Assembly (NCBI GenBank): GCA_903970125.1
Contig: CAJCHW010000182.1
Coordinates: 1 to 35,738 of the forward strand
Direction: 5' to 3'
From: Chlamydiota bacterium
GTDB taxonomy: Bacteria > Actinomycetota > Thermoleophilia > Solirubrobacterales > Solirubrobacteraceae
Length of the DNA stretch: 35,738 nt
Made by a program: the position numbers and the translations under genes. Numbering within the stretch: the stretch's first letter is position 1; each line of letters opens with the position of its first letter. This document shows positions 7,661 to 15,666 of the stretch, in pieces. The notes under the pieces are model-generated. The model ran no database searches. It was not told the origin of the DNA and saw only the letters and a list, made by a program, of their open reading frames with translations.

Positions 7661-8971
7661 CTACGATCCGCCAGGACCGCGCCCGCGGGCAATGCGCGCC
7701 GGCACTGCAGCCGACCCTTGGGAGCCGCTGGATCCAAGCTCGCTCGCGGGGCCACTTGAGGCCGCTATGCCGAGCACCCGCATCGCCTTCAAGCCCAGGC
7801 TCAGCTTCTCACGGCCGTCGCTTGAGCTGACATCCAAGCCCGACAACTCGCGCACCCGCTCCAGGCGGTAGTAGATCGTGTGCCTGTGGGTGAACAAGCG
7901 CTGCGCAGTGCCAGCCACGTTGCCATCGGCCTCCAGGAAGGTCCGCAGCGTGCGGACCAGCTCGGTCTCGTACTGCTCGTCATAGGCCGCTACCGGCGCC
8001 ACCGTCTCCTCGTAGAAGCGCCGCAGCTCCGTGGGGTTCTCGCTCATCGCCGACAAAAGCAGCCTGTAGGCGCCAGTCTGCTCGAACGCCAGCGCTTTCT
8101 CATCGGCCGAGCCCTCAGCAACGTTGGCCGCCAGCAACGCCTCGCTGGCCGCGCGCGCGAGCTCCGCATGATCGTTGGTCACCCGGCTACGACCGAGCGC
8201 AAACGTGCAGCCCGGCAGACCAGCTTGCAACTCGCGCAGGACGCCCTCGCCGGCTCGCGCCGCCGTGGCCTCGTCTGCGCCCGGAACCAGCAGCAGCACC
8301 TCCACGCCAACGGCGACCTCGCGCTTGGACAGCGCCGCAACCGAGCGCCCGCTCACCGGTCGCGCGCCCCGCTCGGCAAGCACACGCGCGCGCTCCCGCC
8401 AGCCATCTTCGGTCGGCGCCTGCGGGTGCGCACGCGCCACGATCAGGCTCACCCCCGCCTCAACTTCCAGTCCCAGCTCGCGTGCGTACTGCAAAGAGCG
8501 CTCGCGGTCCGGGGGCTCCTCAAGCAGCAGACCGCCCAGCAGCTCTGCCGCTGCCGCCTCGGCCGCCCGCTCCGGCAGACGCAACCGCTGCACCTCGCCA
8601 GCAACCAGCGCCACCAACAGCCGTCGCAGCGCATCGCTGACCTCCTTGCGCGGACGCATACGCAAGGACCCCACGGCGACGTCACCCACCTTTAGGGCGA
8701 CCACTGTTACGTCGTCGCCTCCCGCCTGCAACGAACGCTCGTCAGCCGGCGATCGGGCCGCTACGGCGAGCGTCACGCCGCGGGCATCGGTAACCGCCAG
8801 GCTCGCGTCAAGCGCGCGGGCCATCGCGCGCGCCACCTCGGGCAGGCCCGCGCCAGATTCCACAGCCTCGGTGATGGCGTTGAGAGAGACCTCATCAACG
8901 CCACCCAGCTCCTCGATTGGGGGAGGGTGCTCTGCCAGAGACCCCTCAGGTTGAAACGTAGATGACAACAA
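7661..8971 (-). CDS. PucR/CdaR-type transcriptional regulator
   Basis: The product has up to 436 residues. The C-terminal helix-turn-helix of the PucR family (HTH_30) is clear: FLEADGNVAGTAQRLF, then THRHTIYYRLERVRELSGL. Before it is a central GGDEF-like sensor region (FALGRSRVTNDHAELARAASEALLAA), and the N-terminal third resembles a GAF-type ligand domain. Such proteins regulate catabolic genes in response to small ligands; the ligand here is unknown. The start is uncertain: no ATG is available, and the TTG at 8971 overlaps the upstream small gene by 26 bases. It occupies the position between ispE and glmU that Bacillus subtilis gives to purR, but it is not a PurR homologue. The tail is rich in Ser, Gly and Pro. 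Confidence 0.85.
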   Translation of the reverse strand: MLSSTFQPEGSLAEHPPPIEELGGVDEVSLNAITEAVESGAGLPEVARAMARALDASLAVTDARGVTLAVAARSPADERSLQAGGDDVTVVALKVGDVAVGSLRMRPRKEVSDALRRLLVALVAGEVQRLRLPERAAEAAAAELLGGLLLEEPPDRERSLQYARELGLEVEAGVSLIVARAHPQAPTEDGWRERARVLAERGARPVSGRSVAALSKREVAVGVEVLLLVPGADEATAARAGEGVLRELQAGLPGCTFALGRSRVTNDHAELARAASEALLAANVAEGSADEKALAFEQTGAYRLLLSAMSENPTELRRFYEETVAPVAAYDEQYETELVRTLRTFLEADGNVAGTAQRLFTHRHTIYYRLERVRELSGLDVSSSDGREKLSLGLKAMRVLGIAASSGPASELGSSGSQGSAAVPARIARGRGPGGS

Positions 8972-9158
8972 GAGCCCCGACTGCTCCGATCGCGGCCAGT
9001 GCTACGAGCACGTACAGCGACAGCACAGCAGCCGCGAGACGCTCCCAGACGCGCGACTGGGCGGTCCAAGCCGGGGCCAGGATCAAGCCCACGAATGCAG
9101 CCAAGCCCAGGACGCCTGCGCAGCCCACGAGCAGATCGTTGAGTTCCTTATGGTTCAT
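8946..9158 (-). CDS. Small two-helix membrane protein, unknown function
   Basis: This 70-residue protein (MNHKELNDLLVG at its start) has two hydrophobic segments, around residues 8-30 (CAGVLGLAAFVGLILAP) and 40-66 (LAAAVLSLYVLVALAAIGAV), joined by a short polar loop TAQSRVWERL. A hairpin membrane protein is the only thing that can be said. The ATG at 9158 was chosen because a promoter-like CCGACA-16-TATAAC lies just upstream; the ATG at 9170 is possible but would start one base after the -10 box. The 3' end overlaps the PucR-type gene, which implies coupled expression. Confidence 0.65.
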   Translation of the reverse strand: MNHKELNDLLVGCAGVLGLAAFVGLILAPAWTAQSRVWERLAAAVLSLYVLVALAAIGAVGALVVIYVST

Positions 9159-9171
9159 GTGCCGCCCCATT

Positions 9172-9199
9172 GTTATACCTCGTGCCCCGGTCCTGTCGG
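9172..9199 (-). promoter_or_regulatory. Candidate promoter for the small membrane protein/PucR pair
   Basis: On the minus strand CCGACA (9199-9194) is followed after 16 bases by TATAAC (9177-9172). The predicted transcript would start a few bases before the ATG at 9158. It lies in the 87-99-base gap after ispE. Confidence 0.45.
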
Positions 9200-9257
9200 C
9201 GCGATCACGCTCGACGCCAACCAGGCCGCGACTGCCGACCGACGCCGCAGCGCCAGT

Positions 9258-10256
9258 TCAAAAGCTCAGAAGCGGGCGCGGCAGGCCGAGCTCGGCGTCC
9301 GCGGTACTGGCTGCAATGGGGGCCGGCACGCGCTCGCTCAATGCCGCCGCTGCCCGCTGCGCCCTGCCCGCGCCATCGTCGCCGCAGAACAGACCCACGA
9401 CCGTCGGGCCCGAGCCGCTCACGAATGCCATGTCCGAACCCGCCGTTCGCAACTGCCGCAGCGCCTCGTCAATGGCCGGACACAGCGAGCGCGCCGCCGC
9501 TTCCAGGTCGTTGACAAGCAGTGCCCTGGGCGCCAACGGAGCGCCGTCGGCAAACGCCACGCGCAGTGCGCCAGACAGGGTCGCCAGTGCGTCCAGCGGC
9601 CGCGGCGGCGACAGCCTGTCCGCCCTGGCGTAGACGTCAGCCGTGCCCAGTGGCGCATCCGCGGGCAACACCACAACCCCCAGCGCCCGCGCCGGGTCCG
9701 CGAGCAGCTCCAAGCGCTCGCCCGTCCCCGTCACCAGCCATCGCCCTGGACGTACCAGGGCGGGGACATCAGAGCCCAGCCCAGCCGCCAGCCGTTGCAG
9801 CCGGGCGTCGCTGTCGGGGCTGCTTTGGCCTGCCACCGCAGCCATAAGCCGCAGGGCCGTCGCCGCGTCGGCAGATCCGCCGCCCAGGCCTGCCGCCACA
9901 GGCACGCGCTTGTTGATGCTCAGGCGGACCGGCGGTCCGTGCCAACCCGTGCTGTCGCGAAAAGCCGCAAGCGCCCTGGCGGCCAGGTTCTGGGAGGGCG
10001 GGCCGGACACGCCCGGACACACCACCTCGTCGCGCGTTGTCCCGCTGCCTGAATCGGACGGCACGCGCGCGCGCGTGCCATCCGATTCGAGATCGCCACC
10101 AAGCCACTCCAGGGTCAGTTCGTCGGCGAGCGAGACCGCCTGTATGACCGTCACAAGCTGATGGCGACCGTCAGCGGCGATCGGCCCCACGAACAAGCCG
10201 AGATTGATCTTCGCCGGCGCCAGCGCCCGCAGTGGCAGTCGAGCCGGAGCGCTCAT
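9258..10256 (-). CDS. ispE: 4-diphosphocytidyl-2-C-methyl-D-erythritol kinase
   Basis: IspE phosphorylates CDP-methylerythritol in the MEP route to isoprenoids, which supplies undecaprenyl carriers and quinones. This GHMP kinase of 332 residues has LAPAKINLGLFV near residue 12 and the ATP loop PVAAGLGGGSADAATAL near 112. The C-terminal motif appears as FVSGSGPTVVGLF. Residues 53-76 look like an insertion in a loop between the second strand and the conserved DEVVCPGV region; residues 57-69 (ESDGTRARVPSDS) are encoded by a 38-base palindrome (see 10051-10088). The catalytic motifs are intact, so the enzyme is probably active. The ATG at 10256 lies 3 bases after the rsmA stop. Confidence 0.94.
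   Translation of the reverse strand: MSAPARLPLRALAPAKINLGLFVGPIAADGRHQLVTVIQAVSLADELTLEWLGGDLESDGTRARVPSDSGSGTTRDEVVCPGVSGPPSQNLAARALAAFRDSTGWHGPPVRLSINKRVPVAAGLGGGSADAATALRLMAAVAGQSSPDSDARLQRLAAGLGSDVPALVRPGRWLVTGTGERLELLADPARALGVVVLPADAPLGTADVYARADRLSPPRPLDALATLSGALRVAFADGAPLAPRALLVNDLEAAARSLCPAIDEALRQLRTAGSDMAFVSGSGPTVVGLFCGDDGAGRAQRAAAALSERVPAPIAASTADAELGLPRPLLSF
10051..10088. repeat. 38-base loop-free palindrome coding within ispE
   Basis: The left arm starts GAATCGGACGGCACGCGCG (10051-10069) and the right arm ends CGCGCGTGCCATCCGATTC (10070-10088). They are inverted copies with one mismatch in 19 pairs and no loop. The phase is such that the minus (ispE) strand and the plus strand both encode ESDGTRARVPSDS. 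No second copy and no target-site duplication is visible in this window. Confidence 0.9.
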
Positions 10257-10259
10257 GAA

Positions 10260-11111
10260 TCAAGCGCCGCCAAGCGCCGCCGCCAGTGCCACGAAGTCCT
10301 CCGGTGACAGCCGCTGGGCACGTGCATCGGGTGGGTGGCCAAGGGCGACCAGGGCGCGCTGCACCCGTTCGCGTGGCGGTGCCTCGGAATCTGCCAGTGC
10401 CAGTGATCCTGTAAGCGCCTTACGTCGGTGGGCGAACGCGCCGTGCACGAGCGCACGCAGCGCCGCATCGGCCTGTGGCGTGCGGGGCTCATTGCGACGC
10501 CTCAGCTCAACCAGCACCGAGTCGACACCGGGCACCGGGTAGAAGACTGTGCGGGCAATCGCGCGCTGCACCTTGACCTCACACGCAAGCTGCACCAGCA
10601 CCGAGCTTGCGCCGTACGCGCGGTCGCCGGGCGCTGCTGCCAGCCGTTCGCCCACCTCGCGCTGAACCATCACGACCCAGCGGTCCACCGTGGCAAGCTC
10701 GTCGATCGTGCGCCGTAACACCGCCGTGGCCACGCCGTAAGGCAGGTTGGCGATCACCTTCCCGGGCCCCGGATGCAGCTCGTTGAGATCGAGCTTCATC
10801 GCGTCGCCCCAGTGCAGCGTGACGTTGCCGAATGCGCCCGTGGCGTCCGTCAGCGCTTCACGTAGATGCATATCCACCTCGATCACATGAAGATGCCCAA
10901 CGCGTGGCGCCAGATACTCCGAAAGCGCGCCCGCCCCGCCCCCTATCTCCAACACAACATCGCCGGCTCCCGGCTGCGCCACGCCACCGATGACCGAAAG
11001 GATGTTCGGGTCCACGAGGAAGTTCTGCCCCAGCTCGCGGTTGGGGCGAACGCTGAAGCGGCGCATCCGCCCCGTGCTCGTTAGCGCGGGCTCTCCGAAA
11101 GTGCCCGTCAC
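10260..11111 (-). CDS. rsmA: 16S rRNA (adenine1518/1519-N6) dimethyltransferase RsmA/KsgA
   Basis: KsgA dimethylates A1518 and A1519 in helix 45 of 16S rRNA late in small-subunit assembly. The 283-residue protein shows ELGQNFLVDPNIL, the SAM-binding motif VVLEIGGGAGALSEYLA, acidic motif II (HVIEVD), and catalytic motif IV NLPYGVATAVL. The GTG at 11111 overlaps the tatD stop by 4 bases (GTGA), supporting coupling; an ATG at 11066 (MRRFSVRPNRELGQ) is an alternative start closer to the conserved core. The tatD-rsmA-ispE order is conserved widely in Gram-positive bacteria. Confidence 0.96.
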   Translation of the reverse strand: MTGTFGEPALTSTGRMRRFSVRPNRELGQNFLVDPNILSVIGGVAQPGAGDVVLEIGGGAGALSEYLAPRVGHLHVIEVDMHLREALTDATGAFGNVTLHWGDAMKLDLNELHPGPGKVIANLPYGVATAVLRRTIDELATVDRWVVMVQREVGERLAAAPGDRAYGASSVLVQLACEVKVQRAIARTVFYPVPGVDSVLVELRRRNEPRTPQADAALRALVHGAFAHRRKALTGSLALADSEAPPRERVQRALVALGHPPDARAQRLSPEDFVALAAALGGA

Positions 11112-11869
11112 CAGCCGAAAAGCCGCGCCGCATTACGGTCGACGAGGGCTCCAAGCTCGCCCACATCCACACCCCGCCGCTGCGCCAAGAACGCGGCTGT
11201 GTGTGTCACGAATGCCGGTTGGTTTGGCTTGCCCCGCACCGGCCGCGGTGACAGATACGGCGCGTCAGTCTCCACCAGCAGCCGCTCGTCGGGAACCTTC
11301 TCCGCTGCAGCGGCCAGATCGGACGCGCTCGCGTAGGTGACGTTGCCCGCAAACGAGATCCACCACCCCTCCTGGAGGCACTGCTGGAGCTGTTCAGGTA
11401 TCGAGAAACAGTGCAGAATCACCTCCAGCCCCCCTGCTTCGGCGCGCAGCATCTCGATCGTGCGCTGCGCGGCGGCGCGAGTGTGGATCACCAGCGGCTT
11501 TTCCAGCTCCTTGGCGAGCGCAATCTGCGCAGCGAACGCCCGTTCCTGGTCATCCTGAGGGGCACCCTCGCGGTAGAAGTCCAGACCGGTCTCGCCGATC
11601 GCCAGGCAGCGCTCATGGCCCGCCAACGCGCGCAGTTCAGCAAGATCGGTGTCGTCGAAGCCGGTGGCCTCGTTGGGGTGACGACCGATCGCCGCATACA
11701 CCTGCGGGAATGTTTCGGCGGCACCCAGCGCCGCGCGGCAGGAGGCGCCGTCGATGCCTACCGTGAGCATCCGCCGCACGCCGGCCGCGTCCGCTGCCTC
11801 AACCAGGTCGGCCATCATCGCCACATCTCCATCGGCGCAAAGATCCAGATGGGTATGGCTGTCAATCAT
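11108..11869 (-). CDS. tatD: TatD family hydrolase/deoxyribonuclease
   Basis: TatD proteins are metal-dependent hydrolases of the amidohydrolase fold with 3'-5' exonuclease activity on DNA. This 253-residue copy has the first metal ligands in MIDSHTHLD at the start, GETGLDFYR near residue 95, VIHTRAA near 126 and the closing ETDAPYLSPRPVRGKPNQP. The ATG at 11869 overlaps the end of metG by 8 bases; the open frame continues upstream but only into metG-overlapping sequence without TatD character. All metal-binding positions I can identify are present. Confidence 0.95.
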   Translation of the reverse strand: MIDSHTHLDLCADGDVAMMADLVEAADAAGVRRMLTVGIDGASCRAALGAAETFPQVYAAIGRHPNEATGFDDTDLAELRALAGHERCLAIGETGLDFYREGAPQDDQERAFAAQIALAKELEKPLVIHTRAAAQRTIEMLRAEAGGLEVILHCFSIPEQLQQCLQEGWWISFAGNVTYASASDLAAAAEKVPDERLLVETDAPYLSPRPVRGKPNQPAFVTHTAAFLAQRRGVDVGELGALVDRNAARLFGW

Positions 11870-13376
11870 CGCTTGGCGCAGCCTCCTTGGGAAAGAGCGG
11901 CCCAATCGGCGCCACGCGCCCGATCCCTCCTGCGCCAAACATGGCGTCCGCCAACGACAGCTCGGGCGCGCCCAGCGCAGCCAGCAGGCGCTCGCATGAA
12001 CCGGGCAGGTAGGGCCACAGCAGGACCGTGACCGAGCGCAAGCCCTCAGCGAGACTCGCCAGCACGCGATCCAGGTCCCCTTGGCGGTCCGGCTCCGAGG
12101 CCAGCCGCCACGGCGTCTGCTCCTCGACGTAGCGGTTCAAGCGTCGCACTCGCTGCCAGATCTCCTCCAGCCCAAGGGTCAGCTCAGCGCGGTCGAAGTG
12201 TGCCGCCACGCGCTGCGGCAGCCCCGCGAACTCGGCCGCGAGTGAGGTATCGAGCTCGGATGAGGACACGACGCCGTCGCGGTAGCGCGTCAACATCCCA
12301 ATCGTGCGACTTGCGAGGTTGCCAAGATCGTTGGCCAGCTCCGCCTCGTAGCGGGTCTCAAACGCCAGCGTCGACACGGTCCCGTCCTGTCCAAAGGGCA
12401 CCTCGCGCAAGAGATAGAAACGCAATGCGTCAGCGCCGAAGCGCTCGATCACGGCGACGGGGTCGAGCACGTTGCCCAGCGATTTGCTCATCTTCTCCCC
12501 TTCCATCAGCAGGTAGCCGTGGACGAAGATGTGCTCCGGCAACTCGAGCTCGGCCGCCATCAACAGCGCCGGCCAGTAGACGGCATGAAAGCGCAAGATG
12601 TCCTTGGCGATGAGGTGGTAGTCCGGGGGCCATGTCGCGTCGGTCAGATCCTGCCCCTCGCGCGCGTACGAGAGCGCCGTGTAGTAGTTCAAAAGCGCGT
12701 CAAACCAGACGTAGAAGACGTGGTCGTGATCCCACGGCACCTGCACACCCCAGGTGAGCCGGTGGCGCGTCAGAGGAACATCACGCAGGCCCGAACGGAT
12801 AAAGGAGAGCGCCTCGTTGTAGCGGCTGCGCGGGGCCACGAAGTCCTCGCGTTCGGCATAAAGGCTTTCCAGTCGCTCCTGGAATGCCGAGAGCTTGAAG
12901 AAGTAGCTGTCCTCCTGCTCACGTGTGAGCTCAACGTGATGGATCGGGCAGAGGTTGCCCGGGTCGATCTCGTTCTCGGGCTTGAAGTCGGCGCACCGCG
13001 GGCAGTACCAGCCTTCGTAGGTCCCCTGGTAGACGAACCCGTTGTCACGGACGCGCGCAAGCACGCTCTGTACGCGCGCTTCGTGCGCAGCGTCCGTGGT
13101 GCGGATGAAGAAGTCGTTCGTCGCCTCGAGCAACGGCAGCAACGCCTCAAACCGCGCCGCGTTGCGATCGGCGAGCTGTTGTGGCTCGATACCGAGCGCA
13201 TGCGCCGCGTCGGCCACCGGCTCGCCATGCTCGTCCGTGCCAGTCAAAAAGAACACCTCCTCGCCGCGTTGACGGTGATGACGAGCCATGACATCGGCGG
13301 CGATCGTGGTGTACGCGTGCCCCAGATGCGGAGCCGCGTTGACGTAGTAGATCGGCGTCGTGATGTAGAAGGTCAC
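11862..13376 (-). CDS. metG: Methionyl-tRNA synthetase
   Basis: The enzyme charges initiator and elongator tRNA-Met. The 504-residue protein is the short form without the C-terminal tRNA-binding dimer domain. Class I signatures are present: the HIGH box as HLGH (PIYYVNAAPHLGHAYTT, near residue 17) and KMSKSLGN near 295. A zinc knuckle lies in the connective peptide (CPRC followed by CPIHH). The GTG at 13376 overlaps the rsmI stop by 4 bases (GTGA), so translation of the two genes is probably coupled. Confidence 0.97.
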   Translation of the reverse strand: MTFYITTPIYYVNAAPHLGHAYTTIAADVMARHHRQRGEEVFFLTGTDEHGEPVADAAHALGIEPQQLADRNAARFEALLPLLEATNDFFIRTTDAAHEARVQSVLARVRDNGFVYQGTYEGWYCPRCADFKPENEIDPGNLCPIHHVELTREQEDSYFFKLSAFQERLESLYAEREDFVAPRSRYNEALSFIRSGLRDVPLTRHRLTWGVQVPWDHDHVFYVWFDALLNYYTALSYAREGQDLTDATWPPDYHLIAKDILRFHAVYWPALLMAAELELPEHIFVHGYLLMEGEKMSKSLGNVLDPVAVIERFGADALRFYLLREVPFGQDGTVSTLAFETRYEAELANDLGNLASRTIGMLTRYRDGVVSSSELDTSLAAEFAGLPQRVAAHFDRAELTLGLEEIWQRVRRLNRYVEEQTPWRLASEPDRQGDLDRVLASLAEGLRSVTVLLWPYLPGSCERLLAALGAPELSLADAMFGAGGIGRVAPIGPLFPKEAAPSDD

Positions 13377-14167
13377 GGGCGTGGCTGATTATGCGTGCTT
13401 TGCGCCGTGTGTCGGATTTCGGAGCCGTCGGCCTCGATGCGCGTGGGCGCCCCGCGGGACTCACGCACGCGCGCCGGGATCTGCGCCGCGCCAATCACGA
13501 GCACAACCTCGCCCAGCGGGGCATGCCCACGGTAATGCGCCGCAAGTGATCTCGCCGATCCCCGCATGACTTCCTCGTGGAGCTTGGTGAGCTCGCGGCA
13601 CACCGCCACGGGGCGGGTGGGGTCAAGTGCAGCAAGCATCTCCAGCGTTGTCGGCAGTCGCTTGGGCGACTCCAGCGCCACAAGCGTGTGCGCAGCTTGC
13701 GCCAGCAGTCGTTCACGCTGGCCCCGCTTGCGCGGCAGAAAGCCGACAAAGCACCACTGCGCGGCCGGCAGTCCCGAGGCCACGAGCGCCACGGGCACTG
13801 AGCTTGCACCTGGCAGCACCTCAACACGCACCCCCGCTGTCAGGCACTCCCGCACGAGCACAAAACCTGGATCGGAGACCACGGGCATGCCGGCGTCACT
13901 GACCAGCGCCACAGTCGCCCCAGCGCGCATGCGCTCCACGAGCTCCGCGCTGCGGCTGCGTTCGTTGTGCTCGTGGTAGGAGACAAGCTCCCGCGCCCGA
14001 ATGCCGTGACGCTCCAGCAGCACCGGCGTACGACGCTTGTCCTCGCAAGCAACCACATCGGCCTCCGCGAGCACACGCAGTACCCGCAAGGTCACGTCTT
14101 CGAGATTGCCTATGGGCGTCGGGCACACAAACAGCGCGCCGCGCGCAGCGCTCACGCGCTCGGCCAC
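13373..14167 (-). CDS. rsmI: 16S rRNA (cytidine1402-2'-O)-methyltransferase RsmI
   Basis: RsmI methylates the ribose of C1402 in the decoding centre, using SAM. The 264-residue tetrapyrrole-methylase-fold protein has LFVCPTPIGNLEDVTLRVLR near residue 12, ACEDKRRTPVLL near 42, the VALVSDAGMPVVSDPG SAM region near 86, VEVLPGASSVPVALVASGL, and CFVGFLPRK. The GTG at 14167 overlaps the end of the ROK kinase by 16 bases and gives the usual short leader before the first strand. It lies directly upstream of metG, an association frequent in Gram-positive bacteria. Confidence 0.96.
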   Translation of the reverse strand: MAERVSAARGALFVCPTPIGNLEDVTLRVLRVLAEADVVACEDKRRTPVLLERHGIRARELVSYHEHNERSRSAELVERMRAGATVALVSDAGMPVVSDPGFVLVRECLTAGVRVEVLPGASSVPVALVASGLPAAQWCFVGFLPRKRGQRERLLAQAAHTLVALESPKRLPTTLEMLAALDPTRPVAVCRELTKLHEEVMRGSARSLAAHYRGHAPLGEVVLVIGAAQIPARVRESRGAPTRIEADGSEIRHTAQSTHNQPRP

Positions 14168-15132
14168 GGAGAAGCCGCCCCCAACCCTTCCAGCGCAAGC
14201 GCGCCTGCGCCCACCATGCCCGCCTCGGACCCAAAATGGGCGCGTACGATGCGGGCCTGCTCGCGTGACGGTGGTAGCGCTCGTGCAGCCACCACGTCAC
14301 GCGCCGGCGCAAGCAGAAGCTCGCCGGCACCGATCACACCTCCCCCCACCACCACCACGTCCGGGTTGAGCATATTCACGAGGTTGGCGATGCCCACGCC
14401 CAGGCGGGTGCCTATCAGCGCAACCACGTCGCGCGCGGCCGTATCGCCGTCGTGTGCCAATTCAGTTACGAGCGCTCCCGTAATCGTGCGGCCGTCCTGG
14501 AGCGCGCGACCAAGTCCGCAGTCCGGCGTCGAGCGCGCGACGCGCAGTGCTTCGCGCGCAAGCGCCGTGCCTGAGGCAACGCTCTCCAGGCAGCCGTGGT
14601 TGGGGCAGTTGCCCTGGCACGGGGGTCCGTCGGCATCCACGACCATGTGACCCAGCTCGCCGGCGGCGCCGCGCGCGCCGCGGTAGAGCGCGCCATTGAA
14701 CAGCAGCGCCCCGCCGATACCCGTGCCCACGGTGAGCATCGCCGCGTGACGCGCTCCAGCGGCGGCTCCCGCGCGGTGCTCGGCCAGCAGCGCCAGGTTG
14801 GCGTCGTTGTCAACGAACGCCGGCAACCCCGTGCGCTCGCTCATGAGCGAGCGCACGTCGAGCTCCTCCCAGGGCAGGTTGACAGCCATCACAGCGGTCC
14901 CGCGGTCGGAATCCAACAGGCAGGGCACGCCGAGGCCCACAGCGTGCACTTCCATGGAAGTGCCCGCGCGGACGTCCTCAACTACGGAGACCACACTCTC
15001 AAGAACGCCCTCCTGGTCCTCAGACCCAACGGCCCGCTGCGCGCGGCTGTGGACACGGAGATCCCCATCGATCGCCCCAGCCAAGATCTTCGTGCCACCC
15101 AGATCGACCCCGATCACACACTCGCCGCTCAC
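14152..15132 (-). CDS. ROK family sugar kinase, probable glucokinase
   Basis: The 326-residue protein begins with the ATP-binding motif IGVDLGGTKILAGAID. It carries FVDNDANLALLAE with the catalytic Asp, TVGTGIGGALLFNG, the sugar-binding GELGHMVV segment, and a zinc-binding cluster CQGNCPNHGCLES that corresponds to the ROK consensus CxCGxxGCxE with altered spacing at the front. No DNA-binding domain precedes it, so it is a kinase and not a repressor; glucose is the likely but unproven substrate. A TATAGT box ends 6 bases before the GTG start, as in leaderless transcripts. It is the first gene of the minus-strand housekeeping run. Confidence 0.88.
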   Translation of the reverse strand: MSGECVIGVDLGGTKILAGAIDGDLRVHSRAQRAVGSEDQEGVLESVVSVVEDVRAGTSMEVHAVGLGVPCLLDSDRGTAVMAVNLPWEELDVRSLMSERTGLPAFVDNDANLALLAEHRAGAAAGARHAAMLTVGTGIGGALLFNGALYRGARGAAGELGHMVVDADGPPCQGNCPNHGCLESVASGTALAREALRVARSTPDCGLGRALQDGRTITGALVTELAHDGDTAARDVVALIGTRLGVGIANLVNMLNPDVVVVGGGVIGAGELLLAPARDVVAARALPPSREQARIVRAHFGSEAGMVGAGALALEGLGAASPWPSA

Positions 15133-15138
15133 CGGCCA

Positions 15139-15144
15139 ACTATA
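15139..15144 (-). promoter_or_regulatory. -10 box, probable leaderless promoter of the ROK kinase gene
   Basis: TATAGT on the minus strand is followed by 6 bases (TGGCCG) and then the GTG start codon, so transcription would begin at or next to the start codon. No -35 match and no Shine-Dalgarno are visible. Confidence 0.5.
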
Positions 15145-15164
15145 AGCGGGCCTGGGGGCCGGGC

Positions 15165-15656
15165 TTACTTGGTCGACGCGGGGACCGGCTTGGAGCGCGA
15201 CGAGGAACGCTTGGAGGTATTGGCCGCCTTGGAACCGGCGCCTCCGCCGTCGCCGGCCGCGCCTGTCTTGGCGTCAGCCGAACCGCTGCCGCCGGTGGAG
15301 CCGCTGGAGCTGTCCGATGACGAGCTCGTGGTGCCAGCGCCGGGGGCGCCGCTGCCCGCGCTCGCAGCAGCCCCATCCGCCGACGAGCCCTTGTCGGAGG
15401 CCCCCTTGTCGTCCTTTGCCGGCGCGTCCGACGAGGAGGAAGCGTTGTCCTGCTGCGACGTCATCTCGCGCTGACGCTTGCGTGTGCCGTAGTCGGTGTT
15501 GTAGAAGCCGCTGCCCTTGAAGTGCACCGCCGGCGCGTGCAGCACGCGGTGCACCTTCACGCCCGTCTCGGGGTCGTGCGTCAAAGCCTCGTCACTGAAG
15601 GACTGGATGACTTCGAAGGTGGTGCCGTCAGGTCGCCGGTACTCGTAGATGGGCAT
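15165..15656 (-). CDS. FmdB-like regulatory protein lacking all zinc-ribbon cysteines
   Basis: The first 60 residues align by eye with the FmdB zinc ribbon: MPIYEYRRPDGTTFEVIQSF, then VKVHRVLHAPAVHF and KGSGFYNTDYG. In ordinary FmdB proteins the CxxC pairs sit where this one has RRPDG and HDPETG; this 163-residue protein has no cysteine at all, so it cannot bind zinc in the usual way. From residue 65 on it is a low-complexity tail of Ser, Ala, Gly, Asp and Lys, presumably disordered, ending in basic residues (KRSSSRSK). The ATG at 15656 is set by the MPIYEY start; a TATAAT box lies 10 bases upstream. The function of FmdB-like proteins is poorly defined. Confidence 0.82.
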   Translation of the reverse strand: MPIYEYRRPDGTTFEVIQSFSDEALTHDPETGVKVHRVLHAPAVHFKGSGFYNTDYGTRKRQREMTSQQDNASSSSDAPAKDDKGASDKGSSADGAAASAGSGAPGAGTTSSSSDSSSGSTGGSGSADAKTGAAGDGGGAGSKAANTSKRSSSRSKPVPASTK

Positions 15657-15666
15657 TGACAATCCC

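Noticed and set aside
13373-13376. Possible mis-joined metG/rsmI boundary
   Set aside because: The GTGA overlap is a normal coupled start/stop and both proteins are full length.
15165-15656. Frameshift as the reason for the missing cysteines in the FmdB-like protein
   Set aside because: Conserved residues before, between and after the lost CxxC positions stay in one frame with normal spacing, so substitution and not frameshift explains the loss.
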